This document shows positions 1 through 8,423 of a stretch of 64,000 nt of DNA, in pieces (position 1 is the first letter of the stretch; each line of letters opens with the position of its first letter). The notes under the pieces were generated by a model. That model was not told where the DNA came from and searched no databases. It saw only the letters and a list, made by a program, of their open reading frames with translations. A program made the position numbers and the translations under genes. Source of the stretch: Burkholderiales bacterium (lineage in GTDB: Bacteria > Pseudomonadota > Gammaproteobacteria > Burkholderiales > Burkholderiaceae_C). The stretch is from assembly GCA_016703325.1 (NCBI GenBank), contig JADJCH010000006.1:1-64000 (forward strand), written 5' to 3'.

Positions 1-522
1 CGCCAGCACCCGCGCGGAGCTGCCCTCCGGGCCACGCAGCAGCGGCAGCGACGGCTCCTCCACATCGCCGAGGTTGACCTCGAACACCTCGCCTTGGGTG
101 TTGACCAGCAGATCGTCGCTGTCGTCGCGCTCCCAGTAGGCCACCGGCTGGTGCTCCTGCAACTGCACCACCAGCTGGTCCGGCCACACCCTGCGCACCT
201 GGGCCCGACGCACCCAGGGCACGGCCTCGAAGGCGCTGCGAGCCTCCTGCAGGTCCAGGCTCAGGTAGTTGCCGCGCAGCTGCGGCAGCACCTGCGACCG
301 GATCGACGCGGCCGTGTTGTGCTGGGTGTCGCCTTCGACCTTCAACTGCCGCAGCCCCAACCAGGACGCCCGCGACAGCCCCTGCCAGCCGCCCAGCAGC
401 AAGGCCAGCAGCGCCAGCGCCAGCAGCGCCCGGATGCCCAGGCGCATCAGGCGCAGGTCCACCGGCAGGCCGCGCAGTGCGCTGCCGTCGGTGGCGGGGG
501 CGGGTTGGGCTCGGGTGCTCAT
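1..522 (-). CDS. ftsQ: Cell division protein FtsQ (3' end cut by window)
   Basis: FtsQ is a bitopic inner-membrane divisome protein that joins FtsB/FtsL to FtsW/FtsI. The 174 visible codons start at ATG 522, 22 bases after the ddl stop, and run off the left edge without a stop. A short cytoplasmic tail (about residues 1-28) is followed by one membrane segment (about 29-47, Leu/Ala-rich), then a POTRA-type periplasmic domain from LKVEGDTQHNT (about 60) through VPWVRRAQVRRVWP (101-114), which is typical of FtsQ. Position next to ddl at the end of the dcw cluster agrees. The remainder of the beta domain is outside the window. Confidence 0.93.
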   Translation of the reverse strand, partial: MSTRAQPAPATDGSALRGLPVDLRLMRLGIRALLALALLALLLGGWQGLSRASWLGLRQLKVEGDTQHNTAASIRSQVLPQLRGNYLSLDLQEARSAFEAVPWVRRAQVRRVWPDQLVVQLQEHQPVAYWERDDSDDLLVNTQGEVFEVNLGDVEEPSLPLLRGPEGSSARVLA

Positions 523-544
523 GACCGTCGGGGATGAACCGGGC

Positions 545-1549
545 TCAGCCCAGATGCCCCTGGGTGCCGACGCCGGGCGCAACCGCCGGGCGGGCATCGT
601 CCAGGCGGGCCTGCGCCAGCAGGTGCAGGCACAGGGCCTCGTAGCTGATGCCGGCCGCCCGCGCGGACATCGGCACCAGCGAATGGCCGGTCATGCCCGG
701 CGAGGTGTTCATCTCCAGCAGGAAGGGCTTGCGGTCGCTGGCGCGGACCATCAGATCCGCACGCCCCCAACCGCGGCAGCCCAGCGCCCGGTAGGCGGCC
801 ACCACGATGCGCTGAATCTCGCGCTCCTCGGCCTCGGGCAGGCCGCTCGGGCAGAGGTAGCGCACCTCGTCGGTGAAGTACTTGTTCTGGTAGTCGTAGC
901 CGGCCTCGGGCGGCTGGATGCGCACCACCGGCAGCGCGCGGGCATCGCCGCCCTCGCCCAGCACCGGGCAGGTGACCTCCTCGCCGCCGATGAATTCTTC
1001 GCAGAGCACATCCGGGTCGTAGCGTGCGGCCAGCTGCACGGCGTCCTGCATGTCCGAGTAGCCATGCACCTTGGTCACGCCGATCGAGCTGCCTTCGCGC
1101 GGCGGCTTGACGATCAACGGCAGGCCCAGCTCGTCGGGCACGGTGCGCACACGCTCGCGCTGCTGCTCGTCCACACCCAGCCGCACCCAGCGCGGCGTGG
1201 GCAGGCCTTCGGCCAGCCAGACGCGCTTGGTCATGACCTTGTCCATCGCAATCGCCGAGGCCATCACGCCGGAGCCGGTGTAGGGGATGCCCATCAGCTC
1301 CAGCGCGCCCTGCACCGTGCCGTCCTCGCCGTGGCGGCCGTGCAGTGCGATGAAGCAGCGGGCGAAGCCCTCGGCCTTCAGCTCTGCCAGGTTGCGCTCG
1401 GCCGGATCGAAGGCCTGCGCGTCCACGCCCTGGCTGCGCAGCGCCTGCAGCACCCCGCCGCCCGAGAGCAGCGAGATGTCGCGCTCGGCCGACGTACCGC
1501 CCATCAGCACGGCCACCTTCCCGAGGGCCTGGATGTCGGCGGGCGTCAT
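545..1549 (-). CDS. ddlB: D-alanine--D-alanine ligase
   Basis: ATP-grasp ligase that joins two D-alanines for the muropeptide that MurF uses. The 334 residues match the usual DdlB size. Visible signatures: VAVLMGGTSAERDISL at the N-terminus, ALHGRHGEDGT, the ATP-grasp loop PPREGSSIGV, and the C-terminal metal/ATP motif LEMNTSPGMTGHSL. The start is taken as ATG 1549, whose TGA-overlap (ATGA) with the murC stop and AAGGAG five bases upstream both favour it; an in-frame GTG at 1555 is the alternative and would add two residues. Translationally coupled to murC upstream and followed by ftsQ. Confidence 0.96.
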   Translation of the reverse strand: MTPADIQALGKVAVLMGGTSAERDISLLSGGGVLQALRSQGVDAQAFDPAERNLAELKAEGFARCFIALHGRHGEDGTVQGALELMGIPYTGSGVMASAIAMDKVMTKRVWLAEGLPTPRWVRLGVDEQQRERVRTVPDELGLPLIVKPPREGSSIGVTKVHGYSDMQDAVQLAARYDPDVLCEEFIGGEEVTCPVLGEGGDARALPVVRIQPPEAGYDYQNKYFTDEVRYLCPSGLPEAEEREIQRIVVAAYRALGCRGWGRADLMVRASDRKPFLLEMNTSPGMTGHSLVPMSARAAGISYEALCLHLLAQARLDDARPAVAPGVGTQGHLG

Positions 1550-2958
1550 GCGCACTCCTTCAACAGCTCGACCACCTTGGCCGGGACGCCGCCGATCGAG
1601 CCGGCGCCCATGGCAATCACGACGTCGCCCGGCAGCGCGTGCTCCACGATGGCCTGCGGCAGCTCGGCGATGTCGTCGACGAACAGCGGATCGACCTTGC
1701 CCGCCACGCGCAGCGCCCGTGCCAGGGCGCGCCCGTCGGCCGCGACGATCGGAGCCTCGCCGGCGGCGTAGACCTCCGTCAGCCAGACCGCGTCGGCGCT
1801 GCCGAGCACCTTGACGAAGTCCTCGAAGCAGTCGCGCGTGCGGGTGAAGCGGTGCGGCTGGAAGGCCAGCACCAGCCGCCGGCCCGGGAAGGCGCCGCGC
1901 GCCGCGGCGATCACGGCCGCCGTTTCCACCGGGTGGTGGCCGTAGTCGTCGATCAGCGTGAACGTGCCGGCCCCGTTGGCCGCCGGCAGCTCACCCCAGC
2001 GCTGGAAGCGCCGGCCCACGCCGCTGAAGCCGGCCAGTGCGGCGACGATCGGCTCGTCCGGCAACTCCAGCTCGGTGGCCACCGCGATGGTCGCCAGCGC
2101 ATTGCGCACGTTGTGCTCGCCGGGCAGGTTCAGCGTGATGTCCAGATCGGGCAGCGTCACGCCGTTGCGACGTTGCACCGTGAAGCGCATCTGCCCGCCC
2201 GGCAGCGCCTGCACGTTCACGGCACGCACCTGCACGTCCTCGCCCAGGCCGTAGGTGATCACCGGGCGCGAGATCATCGGCATGATCGAGCGCACACCCG
2301 GGTCGTCGGCACAAAGCACAGCCGCACCGTAGAAGGGCATCTTGTGCAGAAAGTCGACGAAGGCCTGCTTGAGCCGCGCGAAGTCGTGCCCGTAGGTGTC
2401 CATGTGGTCGGCGTCGATGTTGGTCACGACGCTGAGCACCGGCAGCAGGTTCAGGAAGGAGGCGTCGCTCTCGTCGGCCTCCACCACGATGTAGTCGCCC
2501 TTGCCCAGCGCCGAGTTCGCGCCGGCCGAGTTCAGCTTGCCGCCGATCACGAAGGTCGGGTCCACACCCGCTTCGGCCAGCACACTGGTCACCAGCGAGG
2601 TGGTGGTGGTCTTGCCGTGTGTGCCGGCAATGGCGATGCCCTTCTTCAGGCGCATCAGCTCGGCCAGCATGACGGCCCGCGGCACCACCGGGATGCGCCG
2701 GGCACGCGCGGCGATCACCTCCGGGTTGTCGCCCTTCACCGCGGTGGAGGTGACGACCGCCTCGGCCCCCTGCAGGTGGGCGGCATCGTGACCGATGGCG
2801 ATGCGGATGCCCAGCTCCGCCAGCCGACGCGTCACCGCGCTGTCGGACTGGTCCGAACCGGAGACGCTGTAGCCCAGGTTGTGCAGGATCTCGGCAATGC
2901 CGGACATGCCGGCACCACCGATGCCGACGAAATGGATGTGCTTGACTGCATGTTTCAT
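1546..2958 (-). CDS. murC: UDP-N-acetylmuramate--L-alanine ligase MurC
   Basis: Cytoplasmic Mur ligase adding L-Ala to UDP-MurNAc, the first amino acid of the stem peptide. 470 residues, normal length. HFVGIGGAGMSGIAEIL (residues 9-25) is the MurC N-terminal nucleotide-sugar motif; the P-loop AGTHGKTTTT lies at 111-120; ANNSALGKGDYIVVEADESDASF and the DDYGHHPVE motif of the C-terminal domain are present. ATG 2958 overlaps the murG stop as ATGA, and the murC stop overlaps the ddl start in the same way, so murG-murC-ddl are translationally coupled. Confidence 0.97.
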   Translation of the reverse strand: MKHAVKHIHFVGIGGAGMSGIAEILHNLGYSVSGSDQSDSAVTRRLAELGIRIAIGHDAAHLQGAEAVVTSTAVKGDNPEVIAARARRIPVVPRAVMLAELMRLKKGIAIAGTHGKTTTTSLVTSVLAEAGVDPTFVIGGKLNSAGANSALGKGDYIVVEADESDASFLNLLPVLSVVTNIDADHMDTYGHDFARLKQAFVDFLHKMPFYGAAVLCADDPGVRSIMPMISRPVITYGLGEDVQVRAVNVQALPGGQMRFTVQRRNGVTLPDLDITLNLPGEHNVRNALATIAVATELELPDEPIVAALAGFSGVGRRFQRWGELPAANGAGTFTLIDDYGHHPVETAAVIAAARGAFPGRRLVLAFQPHRFTRTRDCFEDFVKVLGSADAVWLTEVYAAGEAPIVAADGRALARALRVAGKVDPLFVDDIAELPQAIVEHALPGDVVIAMGAGSIGGVPAKVVELLKECA

Positions 2959-4082
2959 GCTGCAGCCTCCTTGAAAACCAGAGCTTCGATCTCGTCGGCC
3001 ACCCGGGCGGCCGAACGGGGCTGGGCCAGCGCACGGGCGCGTTCGGCCAGTTCCTGCAGGCGCGGCCGCTGCAGTTCGCGCAGCAGCTCGGCCAGGCGCT
3101 CGGGCGTCAGTTCGGCCTGCGGCAGGTGCAGGCCGGCGCCCTGCCCGGCCAGCCACTGCGCGTTGTCGCGTTGGTGGCTGGTGGTGCTGACGATCAGCGG
3201 CACCAGCACCGCAGCCACACCGGCGGCGCAGAGCTCGCTCACCGTCACCGCACCGGCGCGGCAGATCACCAGGTCGCAGTCGGCCAGGCGGCGCGCCATG
3301 TCGTCGATGAAGGGCAGCAGCTCCACGGCAGGTGCTCCGGCCGCGCCGATCAGCCCCGCCTGCGCATAGGCGGCGCGCACCGCATCGATGTGCGCCACGC
3401 CGGTCTGGTGCGTCAGCAGCGGCCGCTCGGCGGGCGCCAGCAGCGCCAGCGCGGCCGGCAGGGTCTGGTTGAGCACCTGGGCACCCAGGCTGCCGCCCAC
3501 CACCAGCACCCGCAGCGGGCCGCTGCGGCCGGCGAAGCGTTCGGCCGGCGGGGCGATGGACTCGATCTCCGCGCGCACCGGGTTGCCGGTCACCACCGCC
3601 TGCGGCACGGCCCGGGCCGCGTCGCCACCGAAGCCGAAGGCCACCCGGTCGGCCCACCGCAGCAGCGAGCGGTTGGACAGCAGCAGCGCTGCATCCGCAT
3701 TCACCAGCACCAGCGGGCGGCGCAGCAGCGCCTTGGCCACCACGCCTGCCGGGAAGCAGACATAGCCGCCCATGCCCAGCACCGCGGTGGCGGCGCGCCG
3801 ACGCAGGATGGAAAAACTCTGGCCGAAGCCGCGCAGCAGTTGCCAGGCGCCGCGCAGCAGGCCGAAGGCGCCCTTGCCGCGCAGGCCGGCAAAGCCGATG
3901 CGGTCCAGCGGAATGCCGGTGGGCGGCACCAGGCGGTTCTCCATGCCCCTCTCGGTGCCCAGCCAGCTCACCGTCCAGCCTCGCGACTGCATCTCGCGGG
4001 CCACGGCCAGCCCCGGAATCACATGCCCGCCGGTGCCGGCGGCCAGGATGACGAGGTGACGGGAGGAGGTCGCTGCCGTCAT
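2955..4082 (-). CDS. murG: UDP-GlcNAc transferase MurG (lipid II synthase)
   Basis: GT28-family glycosyltransferase on the inner face of the membrane that adds GlcNAc to lipid I to make lipid II. 375 residues. The glycine-rich N-terminal loop LAAGTGGHVIPGLA (about 13-26) and the second-domain loop VVGGSLGAQVLNQTLP are clear, as is CRAGAVTVSELCAAGV near the UDP-GlcNAc site. ATG 4082 overlaps the ftsW stop (ATGA). An open frame continues upstream, but the residues there are a shadow of ftsW. Confidence 0.96.
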   Translation of the reverse strand: MTAATSSRHLVILAAGTGGHVIPGLAVAREMQSRGWTVSWLGTERGMENRLVPPTGIPLDRIGFAGLRGKGAFGLLRGAWQLLRGFGQSFSILRRRAATAVLGMGGYVCFPAGVVAKALLRRPLVLVNADAALLLSNRSLLRWADRVAFGFGGDAARAVPQAVVTGNPVRAEIESIAPPAERFAGRSGPLRVLVVGGSLGAQVLNQTLPAALALLAPAERPLLTHQTGVAHIDAVRAAYAQAGLIGAAGAPAVELLPFIDDMARRLADCDLVICRAGAVTVSELCAAGVAAVLVPLIVSTTSHQRDNAQWLAGQGAGLHLPQAELTPERLAELLRELQRPRLQELAERARALAQPRSAARVADEIEALVFKEAAA

Positions 4083-5401
4083 GCCCGGCCTCCGCGCATG
4101 AGCTGCCTGTTTTCCATGTCGATGCGCAGCACCACCGCCAGCGCGATCACGCACATCACGATGGCCGAGCCGCCGTAGCTCATCAGCGGCAGCGTCAGGC
4201 CCTTGGTGGGCAGCACGCCCAGGTTCACGCCCATGTTGATGAAGGCCTGGCCGCCCATCCACAGGCCGATGCCCTGCGCCGTCAGCCCCGCAAACACCCG
4301 GTCCAGCACGATGGCCTGGCGGCCGATCACGAAGATGCGCCGCACCATCCAGAAAAAGGCCAGCACCACCGCCAGAACGCCCACCAGGCCCAGCTCCTCG
4401 CCGATCACTGCCAGCAGGAAGTCGGTGTGCGCCTCAGGCAGGTAGTGCAGCTTCTCCACCGAACTGCCCAGGCCCTGCCCGAACAGCTCGCCACGGCCGA
4501 AGGCGATCAGCGAATGCGTCAGCTGGTAGCCCTTGCCCTGGGCGTACTTCGGGTCCCAGGGGTCGATGTAGGCAAAGATGCGCTCGCGCCGCACCTCCGA
4601 GAAGGTGATGATCAGCACGAAGCTGCCCAGCAGCACCAGCGTGATGATCAGAAACATCCGTCCGTTGACGCCGCCGAGGAAGAGGATGCCCATCGAGATC
4701 ATCGCGATCACGATGAAGGCGCCCATGTCCGGCTCGGCCAGCAGCAGCAGGCCGGTGACCCCCAGGGCGATGGCCATCGGCAGCACTGCGCGGGTGAAGC
4801 TCTCCTTCAGGTCCATTTTGCGGACCATGTAGTTGGCCGCATACAGCACCATGGCCAGCTTGGCGAACTCGCTGGGCTGGAAGTTCATCACCCCCAACGG
4901 GATCCAGCGCCGCGACTTGTTCACCACCTTGCCGATGCCCGGGATCAGCACCAGGATCAGCAGCAGCAGCGCGGCCACGAAGATCCAGGGCGCGGCCTTC
5001 TCCCAGGCCTTGAGCGGGATGGCCAGCACCACCGCGGCGGCAATGCCGGCCACCGCCATCGACAGGATGTGCCGCGACAGGAAGAAGGTGGGCGCGTAGT
5101 TGCTGAACTTGGGGTTGTCCGGCAGCTGGATGGAGGCGGAATAGACCATCACCAGCCCCAGCGCGAGCAGGGCGGTGATCACCCAGGCCAGCGCCGCATC
5201 GAAGCCCACCCACTGCACCCGGCCCCCATCGGCCGCACCCGCCCAGTCACGCGACGGCACCTGGCCGGCCGGGCGGGGCCGCAGCACCGCCGCCACCTGA
5301 TCGGCAAAGGTCACCACGCGGGTCCAGGCCGAGCGCAGGCGGCCCGGCTGGGGCCGGCTGACGTTGGCGCGGTTGACAAAGGCGTCCGGGCTCCGGCTCA
5401 T
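4079..5401 (-). CDS. ftsW: Peptidoglycan glycosyltransferase FtsW
   Basis: SEDS-family multipass membrane glycosyltransferase that polymerises lipid II at the septum together with FtsI. 440 residues with a cytoplasmic N-terminal stretch of about 75 residues and roughly ten hydrophobic segments. Family landmarks visible: VVNKSRRWIPLGVMNFQPSE, LLAEPDMGAF, IDPWDPKYAQGKGYQ and LTLPLMSYGGSAIV. ATG 5401 overlaps the murD stop as ATGA; upstream in-frame residues belong to the murD shadow. Confidence 0.96.
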   Translation of the reverse strand: MSRSPDAFVNRANVSRPQPGRLRSAWTRVVTFADQVAAVLRPRPAGQVPSRDWAGAADGGRVQWVGFDAALAWVITALLALGLVMVYSASIQLPDNPKFSNYAPTFFLSRHILSMAVAGIAAAVVLAIPLKAWEKAAPWIFVAALLLLILVLIPGIGKVVNKSRRWIPLGVMNFQPSEFAKLAMVLYAANYMVRKMDLKESFTRAVLPMAIALGVTGLLLLAEPDMGAFIVIAMISMGILFLGGVNGRMFLIITLVLLGSFVLIITFSEVRRERIFAYIDPWDPKYAQGKGYQLTHSLIAFGRGELFGQGLGSSVEKLHYLPEAHTDFLLAVIGEELGLVGVLAVVLAFFWMVRRIFVIGRQAIVLDRVFAGLTAQGIGLWMGGQAFINMGVNLGVLPTKGLTLPLMSYGGSAIVMCVIALAVVLRIDMENRQLMRGGRA

Positions 5402-7244
5402 GCCATCTCCCCCCGATCCGCCGCGATCTGTGCCACGGTGTCGGCAAACACCTGGGCGCGGTGGGCGTAGTTGCGGAACATGTCCAGGCTGGCGCAGGCG
5501 GGGCTGAGCAGCACGCCGTCGCCCGGCCGGGCCTGCTCGAAACACCAGCGGGTGGCCTGCTCCAGGCTTTCGAAGATCTGCTGCGGCAGGTCGAGGCCGG
5601 ACAGCAGCTCGGCGATGGCCGGGCCATCGCGGCCGATCAGCGCCACCGCCCGGGCATGTTCGGCCACCGCCGGGACCAGCGGTGCGAAGTCCTGGCCCTT
5701 GCCGTCACCGCCGAGGATCACCACCAGCTTGTTCGGCGCCTTGTCCGGCCCCAGGCCCAGCAGCGCGGCGACGGTGGCGCCGACGTTGGTGCCCTTGCTG
5801 TCGTCGAAGGCCTCGACACCGGCCACCGACTGCAGGTACTCCACCCGGTGCGGCTCGCCACGGTACTCGCGCAGGCCGTGCAGCATCGGCGCCAGCGGCA
5901 GCCCGGCGGCGGTGGCCAGCGCCAGCGCCGCCAGGGCGTTGGAGACGTTGTGGCGGCCGCGGATGCGCAGGGCGTCGGCCGGCATCAGCGCTGCAGCAAC
6001 AGCGGCTCTTCCTCGCGCAACGCTCCACGGCGCGGGCGCATCGGCGTGTCGTCGGCCTCCATCGCGCGCACCAGCCAGGCCATGCCGTTTTCCACCGACA
6101 GGCCCCAGTCGCCGGGCTGCCGCGGTGCGTCCAGCCCGAAGCGCTGCACCCGGCGCGGCGTCCATCCGCGGACCGCTTGGCTGCACCTGGCGGCTTGCCC
6201 TGCGGCCATCAGTTCCGGCGGTTGCGGCAGCATCGCCTCGACGGCCGCATCGTCGCGGTTGATGACCATCAGCGCCTGGCGGCCGAAGATGCGCGCCTTG
6301 GCCGCGGCGTAGGCGGCCATCGTGCCGTGCCAGTCCAGGTGGTCCTGCGTGACGTTGAGCACCGCCGCAGCGGTGGGCTCGAAGTTGTGCACCCCGTCGA
6401 GCTGGAAGCTCGACAGCTCCAGCACCCACACCTGCGGCAGGTGCTCGAACACCGGGCCGGGGGGCGGCGGCGGAATCAGGTGCGGCGGCGGGCCGCCGCC
6501 TTCGATGATCTCGTCCAGCGGCGCATCGTCGGCCGGAGATGCGGATTCGGCAGGCTCAGTGACTTCGACCGCATCGCCATTCACTGCAAGTTCAGGCACC
6601 GCTTCGGCAGCGACTTCGTTCAACGCGGCGACCGGCGCGTTTTCGACCCCTTCGGCCCCATCGGCGTTGGGTACGTCGTCGACCGCCGTGCCGGGCTCCG
6701 GCTCCAGGTCCAGCGCCGCAGACAGGGTGTCCAGCAGCGTCGGGCCGATGTTGCCGGCCAGGCCCACGCGCTGCCCGGCGCGCTCGCACAGCAGCGCGGT
6801 CAGCGAGGTGGTGGTGGTCTTGCCGTTGGTGCCGGTGATGGCCAGCACCTTGGGGGCGTAGCCACGAGCCGCCTTCAGGTCGGCCAGCGCGTGGGCGAAC
6901 AGCGCCAGCTCCCCCAGCACCTGCAGGCCACGGGCCTCGGCAGCATCGAGCAGCGGCTTCACCCCCGGATCCAGCGGCGACAGGCCGGGGCTCTTGAGCA
7001 GCCACTGCATGCCGTCGAGCAGGTCCTCGTTGAACGCTCCGCAGCGCAGCTCGGCGCCCGGCACCGCCTCGGCCAGCTTGCCCGCCTGAGGCGGTGCACT
7101 GCGGGTGTCGGCCACGCGGACGGCGGCCGCGCCGCAGCGACGCACCAAACGCGCCATCGCCAGGCCGGGCAGAAGTTCACCCAGGCCCAGGCACGAGAAC
7201 GGCCGGGGCCGGGGTGCGGACGGGGTGACTTCGCTGGTGTTCAC
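5398..7244 (-). CDS. murD: UDP-N-acetylmuramoylalanine--D-glutamate ligase MurD (frameshifted in this sequence)
   Basis: Mur ligase adding D-Glu to UDP-MurNAc-L-Ala. The start is GTG 7244, overlapping the mraY stop (GTGA). The first frame gives 419 residues with the P-loop ITGTNGKTTTTSL (about 136-148) and LELSSFQLDG, then hits TGA at 5985-5987 after EEPLLLQR. The MurD sequence resumes in another frame at LMPADALRIRGRHNVSNAL and runs to 5398 with FDDSKGTNVGAT and LLSPACASLDMF. Restoring one base near 5988-5990 joins the parts into 615 residues. That is far longer than the E. coli enzyme (438) because of an acidic, proline-rich insert (about residues 180-270). Since murD is essential, an error in the sequence is more likely than a real loss. 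Confidence 0.9.
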
Positions 7245-8422
7245 CGGAGCTTCAAGCTGGACAGGCCGACCAGGCACAGCAGCATCGTGATGATCCAGAA
7301 GCGCACCACCACCTGGGTTTCTTCCCAGCCCTTCTTCTCGTAGTGGTGGTGCAGCGGCGCCATCAGCAGGATGCGCTGACCGGTGCCGGTCTTCTTCTTG
7401 GTGTACTTGAACCAGCCGACCTGGATCATCACCGACAGCGCTTCCACCACGAAGATGCCGCCCATGATGCCCAGCACGATCTCCTGGCGCACGATCACCG
7501 CGATGGTGCCCAGCGCGCCGCCCAGCGCCAGCGCGCCCACGTCGCCCATGAACACCTGCGCCGGGTAGGCGTTGAACCACAGGAAACCCAGCCCCGCCCC
7601 GGCCATGGCCGAGCAGAAGATCAGCAGCTCGCCCGCCCCCGGGATGTGCGGCAGCAGCAGGTACCTGGAGAACACCGCCGAGCCGGTGGCGTAGGCGAAC
7701 AGGCCCAGTGCGGAGCCCACCAGCACCACCGGCATGATGGCCAGCCCGTCCAGCCCGTCGGTGAGGTTGACCGCGTTGCTCGCGCCGACAATGACGAAGT
7801 AGGTCAGGAAGATGAAGCCGAACACGCCCAGCGGGTAGCTCACCGTCTTGAAGAAGGGCACGATCAGGTCGGCCTTGGGCGGCAGGTCGTTGGAAAAGCC
7901 CGAACCCACCCAGCGAATGAACAGCTCCAGCACCCGCACGGCCGAGGTCTCGGAGACGCTGAAGGCCAGGTAGATCGCCGCCACCAGGCCGATCAGCGAC
8001 TGCCAGAAGTACTTTTCCCGCGAACGCATGCCCTCCGGGTTCTTGTCCACCACCTTGCGCCAGTCGTCCACCCAGCCGATCGCGCCGAAGCCGAAGGTCA
8101 CCAGCATCACGATCCAGACGAAGCGGTTGTTCCAGTTGAACCACAGCAGCGTGGACGCCGCAATCGCCAGCAGGATCAGCACCCCACCCATGGTCGGCGT
8201 GCCGGACTTGACCAGGTGGCTCTGCATGCCGTACTCGCGCACCGGCTGACCGATCTTGAGCTCGGTGAGCCGGCGGATCACCCAGGGGCCGAAGGCCAGG
8301 CCGATCAGCAGGGCGGTCATGGCCGCCATCACCGCCCGGAAGGTGATGTACTGGAACACCCGCAGAAAACCGAGCTGTTCCGGATAAAGGCTTTGCAGCC
8401 AGGAGGCGAGGCTCACCAGCAT
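7241..8422 (-). CDS. mraY: Phospho-MurNAc-pentapeptide transferase MraY
   Basis: Integral membrane enzyme that transfers phospho-MurNAc-pentapeptide from UDP to undecaprenyl phosphate, giving lipid I. 393 residues with about ten membrane segments. Signature stretches: SHLVKSGTPTMGG, the Mg-binding GWVDDWRKV, and NAVNLTDGLDGLA. The N-terminus LYPEQLGFLRVFQYITFRA is typical of MraY. It sits two bases after the murF stop and its own stop overlaps the murD GTG start. Confidence 0.96.
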   Translation of the reverse strand: MLVSLASWLQSLYPEQLGFLRVFQYITFRAVMAAMTALLIGLAFGPWVIRRLTELKIGQPVREYGMQSHLVKSGTPTMGGVLILLAIAASTLLWFNWNNRFVWIVMLVTFGFGAIGWVDDWRKVVDKNPEGMRSREKYFWQSLIGLVAAIYLAFSVSETSAVRVLELFIRWVGSGFSNDLPPKADLIVPFFKTVSYPLGVFGFIFLTYFVIVGASNAVNLTDGLDGLAIMPVVLVGSALGLFAYATGSAVFSRYLLLPHIPGAGELLIFCSAMAGAGLGFLWFNAYPAQVFMGDVGALALGGALGTIAVIVRQEIVLGIMGGIFVVEALSVMIQVGWFKYTKKKTGTGQRILLMAPLHHHYEKKGWEETQVVVRFWIITMLLCLVGLSSLKLR

Positions 8423-8423
8423 G

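Noticed and set aside
1639..3369. 576-codon plus-strand ORF opposite murC/murG
   Set aside because: His/Arg/Gln-rich antisense shadow typical of GC-rich genomes.
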